DNA of 64,000 bases from Arthrobacter sp. MYb23 (GTDB lineage: Bacteria; Actinomycetota; Actinomycetes; Actinomycetales; Micrococcaceae): positions 241,715 through 305,714 of the forward strand of contig NZ_PCPR01000004.1 of NCBI RefSeq assembly GCF_002979775.1, in the 5' to 3' direction. Both the position numbers and the translations under genes were made by a program. How positions within the stretch are numbered: position 1 is the stretch's first letter; every line of letters begins with the position of its first letter. Shown one piece after another: positions 58,885 to 64,000 of this stretch. The notes beneath the pieces are model-generated. The model was not told the origin of the DNA and ran no database searches. It worked only from the letters and a program-made list of their open reading frames with translations.

Positions 58885-59562
58885 TTAAGCAGGCTTGACG
58901 TACTCAGGGTCGATTTCTGCTGGCTTTGCCCGGACGACGTTTTGGGCGTCGGTGACAGTGGACGGCTCGGGGGCGGGCACGAACATTGCAAGAGGCGGCT
59001 TGGCGGTACTGCAGTCCAGATCGGGAAGTGTCACTACGCTGGTGATCCGTAGTTGCCCGCCTGCAAGGTGTTCCATCCGGAACATCACCCCGGTGGCGCT
59101 CAGTTCGTCCGGGATCTCACCTGTGTCGGATGCCCAACGCACCACGCAACCGTGCACCTCTCCAGTGCCGGGATCCCGGCCGGCGTGGGCCGTCAAGGGG
59201 AGGAACGGGTCGGGTCCCGGGCGGATGTCCGGGCGCCGTTTCTGTGCGACGTCGTTCAAGGGAATCCTTGAAAGGCGAGTGCGAAGTTCCAGGCCCGTGG
59301 TCGCCTCCAACTCGGGCAAGGTGAAGTCCGTAACATTCTGCGCGACAGCCTGGGCCTCGAGGGACTTGCGGGCCGCTATGACCCACGGATCATCTTCTAT
59401 GGCCTCGCTGGGCGCAGTTCCTTGCCATTCAACTGCCGGGTAAGGCGGTGCGGGCTTTTTCTCCTCGCGGCAAGCTGAGAGCCCGCCGGTTGCGGTGACC
59501 AGCAGCAGCGAGGTGGCAACAGCATTGAGATACCGCGGCCGGGATGTCCTTGCATGGCTCAT
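58885..59562 (-). CDS. putative lipoprotein of unknown function
   Basis: The ATG at 59562 is chosen because GGGGTT lies 4 nt upstream and it opens a lipoprotein signal ending TATGGLSAC (lipobox LSAC). 225 residues; the mature part begins REEKKPAPPYPAVEWQGTAP and has no recognised domain. Convergent with the hydrolase gene, 11 bp apart. Confidence 0.75.
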   Translation of the reverse strand: MSHARTSRPRYLNAVATSLLLVTATGGLSACREEKKPAPPYPAVEWQGTAPSEAIEDDPWVIAARKSLEAQAVAQNVTDFTLPELEATTGLELRTRLSRIPLNDVAQKRRPDIRPGPDPFLPLTAHAGRDPGTGEVHGCVVRWASDTGEIPDELSATGVMFRMEHLAGGQLRITSVVTLPDLDCSTAKPPLAMFVPAPEPSTVTDAQNVVRAKPAEIDPEYVKPA

Positions 59563-59664
59563 GATCAACCCCCTTGGTTGCGTTTTTTCGCCTATCGAAT
59601 CTACCACGGGCGGGTCCAGGGTCAGCGATCAGGTGACAGTAGCCCCAGCGCATAGGCTTGGATC

Positions 59665-60675
59665 ATGCTGAACCTGGTCCTTGGACTTCTCTTTGCGGGG
59701 CTCTTCCTTGCCTCGTTCCAGTCGGACCGGCGTCGGCTTCGCAACGGCGTGTTCCTGCTGGTGGCGGCGTGGTTCCTCCTGCAGGCTCTTCTGGACTTCC
59801 TCATTGACCTGAACCCGTGGTTCGAATGGCTGAGCCTGGTGGTGATGGTGGTGCCGGTGGTGAGCATCTTCGTGTTCGCCGGCTTCCTGATAGCCAACGG
59901 CGTCACCATGGTCCGCAGGGAAGGTGCCGGAATCACCAGTTTCCTGCCCATCGCGGTGGGGCTCGCAGTATTCCTCGCACCGGTCATCGCGTTCCTTTTT
60001 GTACTGAGCGGGCAGCCGGTGCTGGCCGGCGTCGCCGCCCTCGCATTTTTCCTCTGCGCTTACCTGGGCTGCGCCTTCGTGGTGTTCCTGGGGTACGCAA
60101 TGGTGTATTCCCGTATGCGCTTCAGCCCCAACCCGGCGGCCGTCATTGTCCTCGGCTCCGGCCTGATCAATGGCAAGGTCCCGCCCTTGCTCGCCGCGCG
60201 CTTGAACAAGGCCCTGGAAATTTACGACGGCGGCGCCCCGGCCAAGCCGGTTTTGGTCCCTTCCGGGGGCCAAGGCCCGGATGAACCCCGGCCCGAGTCC
60301 GCCGCCATGAAGGAGTACTTGGTGGCGAAGGGAGCGGTTGCCGCGGATGTATTGGAGGAGAATCAGGCCACCACCACCCGCGAAAACCTTGCGTACTCCG
60401 TAGCCCTGCTCGCTGACAAGGGAATCCAGGGACCGCTGCTGGTATGCACCAACAACTACCATGTGTTGCGCGCGGCCCTGCTGTCCCGGCGCCAGAAGAT
60501 CAACGCCGAGGTTGTGGGTGCCCCCACTGCCAGATACTTCGTCCCCAGCGCTTTCCTCCGGGAGTTCGTGGCCGTGATGAGGGACAACCGCCTCACCAAC
60601 ATCATTCTTTGCCTGCCGATGTTCGGGATTGCCCTGCTCATCACGGTCGCACTGATGAACTCGCCGGTGGTTTAG
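59665..60675 (+). CDS. YdcF/DUF218 family membrane protein
   Basis: ATG 6 nt after TAGGCT (59653-59658) without a ribosome site, so probably leaderless. 336 residues: about four hydrophobic segments (MLNLVLGLLFAGLFLASFQS, WFEWLSLVVMVVPVVSIFVF, FLPIAVGLAVFLAPVIAFLF), then a cytoplasmic or extracytoplasmic DUF218 domain with AVIVLGSGLINGKVPPLLAA, SGGQGPDEPRPESAAMKEYL and CTNNYHVLRAALLSRR, and a last helix. The SanA/YdcF family is linked to envelope homeostasis; exact function unknown. Confidence 0.88.
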   Translation: MLNLVLGLLFAGLFLASFQSDRRRLRNGVFLLVAAWFLLQALLDFLIDLNPWFEWLSLVVMVVPVVSIFVFAGFLIANGVTMVRREGAGITSFLPIAVGLAVFLAPVIAFLFVLSGQPVLAGVAALAFFLCAYLGCAFVVFLGYAMVYSRMRFSPNPAAVIVLGSGLINGKVPPLLAARLNKALEIYDGGAPAKPVLVPSGGQGPDEPRPESAAMKEYLVAKGAVAADVLEENQATTTRENLAYSVALLADKGIQGPLLVCTNNYHVLRAALLSRRQKINAEVVGAPTARYFVPSAFLREFVAVMRDNRLTNIILCLPMFGIALLITVALMNSPVV

Positions 60676-60681
60676 CTCTTC

Positions 60682-62727
60682 CTAGGACTTGGGGAGTCCG
60701 GTGGTGAAGGTGTGTGTCCACTCGGTAACGGAGCCGTCGGTGAAGACGTACCCGGGCCGCCGTTCCGCTGTGACGGTCACAGTGCCGGAAGGCTTCCTGT
60801 AGCTTCCGGCGGCGACTTCCTTGCCGTCAATCTGGTATGCAACACCCGGGACGGAGGGGATGGTGTAGCTGTCCTGGCCATGACCCGGGCGGTCCGTGAA
60901 GGTGACTGGGACCGGCGTCGTGGTTTGGTAACTCAGCCCGAAGCCCAACGGCAGGAGGACACCGCTGGCATCGGCCTTGGGAACGTTGACGGGCAGCTTG
61001 CCGCTCGGGTTGACCGCACCTGAGATGGCGCGGACGGCACCGTGGAAATTGACCTCTTTGACTCCATAACTGTTGAGCACGGCGTCGGCGCCAGGGAAGA
61101 CGTTGATGTCGTAGGGGTTGCGGGTTGCCACAACGATGACCGGTGTCCCGGTGGCGGCGAGGTCCGCAACCATCTGTTGCTGGGCAGCGTTGCTGGTTGC
61201 GTTGTAGGAAGCGAAGACGACGGCATTGGCGTTGCCGGCGGCAGCCACCGCACGTGCGCGGTAGGCCGCTGAGGGCGAGGCCCCATCCTCGTAGTCTTCA
61301 GTGACCGTGAATCCCTGATCCTTCAGCAGCGGACCTGCGAGTTCCGGCCACGCGGAACCGGCGCCCACCATGAGCACTGAGCTGCCGGACTTGAGCGGCA
61401 GGACCTGGCCTTCGTTGCGAAGCAGCGTGACTGCGTGATCGGAGATCAGCTTTGCGGTGGTCAGGTTTTCTGCCCTTCCCACCGAGGTGTCCACGGCAGC
61501 GGGGTCTGCCATCGGCTGCTCGAAGACTCCACGCTTGACCTTCCATTCGAGGATCCGTCGAATGGACTCATCCAGGCGGGTCTCGGTGATCTCGCCGGAC
61601 TCGACGGCGGCGCGAACCCCGGCGAACGACGCGTCAACATCCGGGGAGTTGAGGAGGATGTCAGAACCGGCCTGGATCGCCTTGACGGCGATTTCTTCCT
61701 GGGGCCATTCGGCAGCCATTGCGGCCATATCCAAGGCATCGGTTGTCACCAGTCCCTTGAATCCCATCTCATCACGAAGCAACCCGGTGAGAACCTTGTG
61801 GGAGAGCGTACCTGGCATTTCAGGGTCAATGGCCTCCACAATGATGTGCGCCGTCATCACCATGTCCACGCCGCCGTCGATTGCGGCCTTGAATGGCTTC
61901 AGGTGCTCATTGAGTGTTGCGCGATCGTAGGTGACTGTGGGGAGACCGTAATGGGAATCCACCGAGGTGTCGCCGTGGCCGGGGAAGTGCTTGGCGGCCG
62001 CGCCTACGTTGTGCGCTTGAATGCCGTCGATTTGGGCAACACCGAGGGCACTGACCAGTGCCGGGTCCTCGCCCATGGACCGGATTCCAATCACAGGGTT
62101 GTCAGGGTTGGAGTTGAGGTCCAGGACCGGTGCGAAGTCAACGTTGATGCCCATGGCACGCATTTCGGAGCCCAGGATTTCACCTTGGGCCTTGGCCAGG
62201 CCCGCATCTGCCGTGGCACCAAGGGCCATGTTGCCCGGGAGCACAGTAGCGGGCGGTCCGATGCGGGCAACCAGGCCACCTTCCTGATCGATGGTGACGG
62301 CTAGTGGAATGCCGGTCCCGTCCTCCCGCAAGGCCGTTTGCTGCAAGCCGTTGGAAAGGCCCGCAACCTGCTGAGGGTTATTAGTGTTACCGGACCACGC
62401 AAAGTACAGAACGCCACCGAGGTTGTACTTTTCCACTACCTCGGCCGGGGAGTTCACGCCGTACCGCTCTTGATTCTTTGCCGCCATGGAGGCGTCGTCC
62501 GCCGACGAGCCGTAGACGTGGGTCCACGTCATCTGGCCGATCTTTTCGTCCAGAGTCATACCGGCAATCATCGCCTCGATGTCAGGCGAGGCGGTGATCG
62601 TCGTCGTACTTCCCGTGGTGGTGGGTTGGGCGGCGACGGCCGTGCCAGCCGCGGTGATGACCCCCGCGCCCGTCATGAGCAGCGCCGTGGCGGCCGCCGT
62701 CATGAGTGATGCTCGTTTTCTTTGCAT
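60682..62727 (-). CDS. nagZ: secreted GH3 beta-N-acetylhexosaminidase (NagZ-like)
   Basis: 681 residues; signal peptide LMTAAATALLMTGAGVITAA. NagZ signature KHFPGHGDTSVDSHYGLPTV with the His-Asp pair, and nucleophile region GLVTTDALDMAAMAAEWPQE. A C-terminal GH3_C-like domain follows. It should remove GlcNAc from peptidoglycan fragments outside the cell, working with the neighbouring NamZ-like gene. Same strand, 56 bp downstream of that gene. Confidence 0.9.
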   Translation of the reverse strand: MQRKRASLMTAAATALLMTGAGVITAAGTAVAAQPTTTGSTTTITASPDIEAMIAGMTLDEKIGQMTWTHVYGSSADDASMAAKNQERYGVNSPAEVVEKYNLGGVLYFAWSGNTNNPQQVAGLSNGLQQTALREDGTGIPLAVTIDQEGGLVARIGPPATVLPGNMALGATADAGLAKAQGEILGSEMRAMGINVDFAPVLDLNSNPDNPVIGIRSMGEDPALVSALGVAQIDGIQAHNVGAAAKHFPGHGDTSVDSHYGLPTVTYDRATLNEHLKPFKAAIDGGVDMVMTAHIIVEAIDPEMPGTLSHKVLTGLLRDEMGFKGLVTTDALDMAAMAAEWPQEEIAVKAIQAGSDILLNSPDVDASFAGVRAAVESGEITETRLDESIRRILEWKVKRGVFEQPMADPAAVDTSVGRAENLTTAKLISDHAVTLLRNEGQVLPLKSGSSVLMVGAGSAWPELAGPLLKDQGFTVTEDYEDGASPSAAYRARAVAAAGNANAVVFASYNATSNAAQQQMVADLAATGTPVIVVATRNPYDINVFPGADAVLNSYGVKEVNFHGAVRAISGAVNPSGKLPVNVPKADASGVLLPLGFGLSYQTTTPVPVTFTDRPGHGQDSYTIPSVPGVAYQIDGKEVAAGSYRKPSGTVTVTAERRPGYVFTDGSVTEWTHTFTTGLPKS

Positions 62728-62783
62728 GTGAATCCCAATCCCATCGTCCTTGTTGCGGTTGAGGTTTGCGTTCGTCTGCGCGA

Positions 62784-64000
62784 CTAGCGCTTGCCGTTAT
62801 AGAGGAGGTACGCGCGGGTATCGCGCACGAACTGGTCCAGCTCGGAGCGCCAGCTGTCCATGATGGTCCTGGCGTCAGCGCCGGCGTCGAGCTGTCCAGC
62901 AAAGCGGGCCGAGCCGCTGAGCAGGCCCATCCAGCGGCCGGCGTCGCCGCGCCACCCGAAGCCGGGGTAGAGACGCTTGGCCTCGACCAACATGTGGGTG
63001 CCCACTTCCAGGGCTTCCACCCGGGTGGGATCGGTGATGTGAATCTGCACGCCCCCACAGATGAGGCCTTGGTTCTTGGAAAGAGTCGGCTGGAAGTATG
63101 CCTCCCGGAAAGTGACGCCTGCCAGGCCCTTGCTGTTTAGAGCCTCGGCCCAGCGGTAGTCCACGTATGGCGCGCCGATGAGTTCGAAGGGCCGGGTTGT
63201 TCCGCGCCCTTCTGACATGTTGGTGGCCTCGAACAGTGCGGTGCCTGGGTACAAGGTGGCGGTTTCGGGTGTTGGCATGTTGGGGCTTGGCGGAATCCAT
63301 GCCTCCCTATTGTCAGGACCTGTCATTTCACGCCGCCACCCTTGGACCTCCACTACGTGTAAGTCCTGGATGGGTGTGAGGCCTGCGGCTGGAAGATGGA
63401 CCGCGTTGAAGTATGTGGCGAGTTCCCCCACCGTCATCCCATGCTGCAGGGCAATACCCAGCTGGCCAACGCCGGACTCGAACCCCTTCTGCAGCACCGG
63501 TCCGCGCGCCTGTCCGCCGATGGGGTTTGGACGGTCAAGGACAACAAACGCGGCACCCGTCTTCGACGCAGCTTGCATGGCACCCCACATGGTCCAGATG
63601 TAGGTGTAAAAGCGGGCCCCCACATCCTGGATGTCGAAGCAGATGGTGTCCACCCCGGAGCTTTCAAAGAAGCGCACGTAATCGGCAACACCGGCACCGT
63701 AGGAGTCATAGACGGTGATACCGGTCCGCGGATCCACGGACGTTCCTTCGCTGGCTCCGTCCTGGGCGGTCCCGCGGAAACCGTGTTCGGGGCCGAAGAC
63801 AGCTCCGACCTCCACGCCCTTGGCTGCCATGTCATCCACGATCGAGCGGAAGTTCGCCAGCACCCCGGTGGGATTGGTGATGATGCCTACCTTGCGGCCA
63901 GCGAAGATGCTCCAGTTATTGGCGGCAGCCAAGTCTGCGCCGTTGACGAGGGTCCCCGGTTTTCCAGGCCGGGTCTGGTGGGGGGTGGCGGTTGCGCTGG
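62784..64000 (-). CDS. namZ: NamZ/DUF1343 exo-beta-N-acetylmuramidase (5' truncated by window)
   Basis: The frame remains open to the window end; visible upstream sequence reads ATPHQTRPGKPGTLVNGADL before AAANNWSIFAGRKVGIITNP, so the start and signal peptide lie outside. About 404 residues are visible. DUF1343 hallmarks: VGIITNPTGVLANF, FGPEHGFRGTAQDGASEG, FDIQDVGARFYTYIWTMWGA, VLDRPNPIGGQ. NamZ removes MurNAc from the non-reducing end of peptidoglycan. With the NagZ-like gene it forms a salvage pair. Confidence 0.88.
   Translation of the reverse strand, partial: SATATPHQTRPGKPGTLVNGADLAAANNWSIFAGRKVGIITNPTGVLANFRSIVDDMAAKGVEVGAVFGPEHGFRGTAQDGASEGTSVDPRTGITVYDSYGAGVADYVRFFESSGVDTICFDIQDVGARFYTYIWTMWGAMQAASKTGAAFVVLDRPNPIGGQARGPVLQKGFESGVGQLGIALQHGMTVGELATYFNAVHLPAAGLTPIQDLHVVEVQGWRREMTGPDNREAWIPPSPNMPTPETATLYPGTALFEATNMSEGRGTTRPFELIGAPYVDYRWAEALNSKGLAGVTFREAYFQPTLSKNQGLICGGVQIHITDPTRVEALEVGTHMLVEAKRLYPGFGWRGDAGRWMGLLSGSARFAGQLDAGADARTIMDSWRSELDQFVRDTRAYLLYNGKR

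Noticed and set aside
1..64000. tRNA, rRNA genes, CRISPR arrays, prophage or integrase
   Set aside because: No cloverleaf candidates, spaced direct repeats, phage structural genes or recombinase motifs were seen on either strand.

Overview
The window looks like chromosomal DNA of a high-GC actinobacterium, most likely an Arthrobacter/Paenarthrobacter-type member of the Micrococcaceae (inference). Support comes from GC-rich codon use, many GTG and TTG starts, Tat-type signal peptides, a WXG100 protein, a CsoR-type copper operon, and at least six genes whose start codon lies about 6 nt after a TAnnnT-like hexamer, which suggests leaderless transcripts. I see no rRNA, tRNA, CRISPR array, prophage or transposase.

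Region 1 (1-3.6 kb): the end of an MHS-type transporter, a transketolase split into two subunits that overlap by ATGA, and a GntR/FadR-type regulator. This looks like a small carbon-source catabolism cluster with an unknown substrate.

Region 2 (3.6-30.7 kb): a large exopolysaccharide (EPS) locus. It holds an initiating sugar-phosphate transferase, a Wzz/BY-kinase chain-length protein, five glycosyltransferases (one frameshifted), a Wzx-type flippase, a Wzy-type polymerase, an acetyltransferase, GDP-fucose synthesis (gmd-fcl), UDP-glucose dehydrogenase and a Tat-exported beta-helix protein that may trim the polymer. Three LuxR-type regulators frame it, two of them with degenerate receiver-like domains. 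Scattered through the locus are an HPr-kinase-like ATPase fused to a PqqD domain, a free PqqD protein and an NTP_transf_5-type nucleotidyltransferase, a set that hints at an uncharacterised peptide- or kinase-based side system. The two main EPS transcription units diverge from about 21.1 kb. There the DNA carries two inverted copies of the same promoter-leader module: each has an operator-like dyad, a short hairpin whose stem shows a compensatory base change between the copies, and a small ORF.

Region 3 (30.9-42.6 kb): an acyl-CoA thioesterase, a winged-helix-like protein with a PEP-utiliser mobile domain, a very large secreted rhamnogalacturonan acetylesterase-lyase fusion, a Zur-boxed AztD-like zinc lipoprotein, a nested palindromic repeat, a DoxX protein, an ABM-domain protein divergent from a MATE exporter, and two small membrane proteins.

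Region 4 (42.6-48.2 kb): a sortase-assembled pilus locus (sortase, backbone pilin, large tip or adhesin) with a CRP-like site upstream.

Region 5 (48.2-64 kb): paralogous membrane proteins, a CGNR regulator divergent from an EamA transporter, an orphan WXG100 protein, a DUF2277 protein, the csoR-copZ-copA operon with two operator-like palindromes, a secreted FG-GAP protein, a rhodanese and an alpha/beta hydrolase, a lipoprotein, a YdcF protein, and a NagZ/NamZ-type pair for peptidoglycan sugar salvage that runs off the window. All calls rest on reading the sequence; no database search was run.
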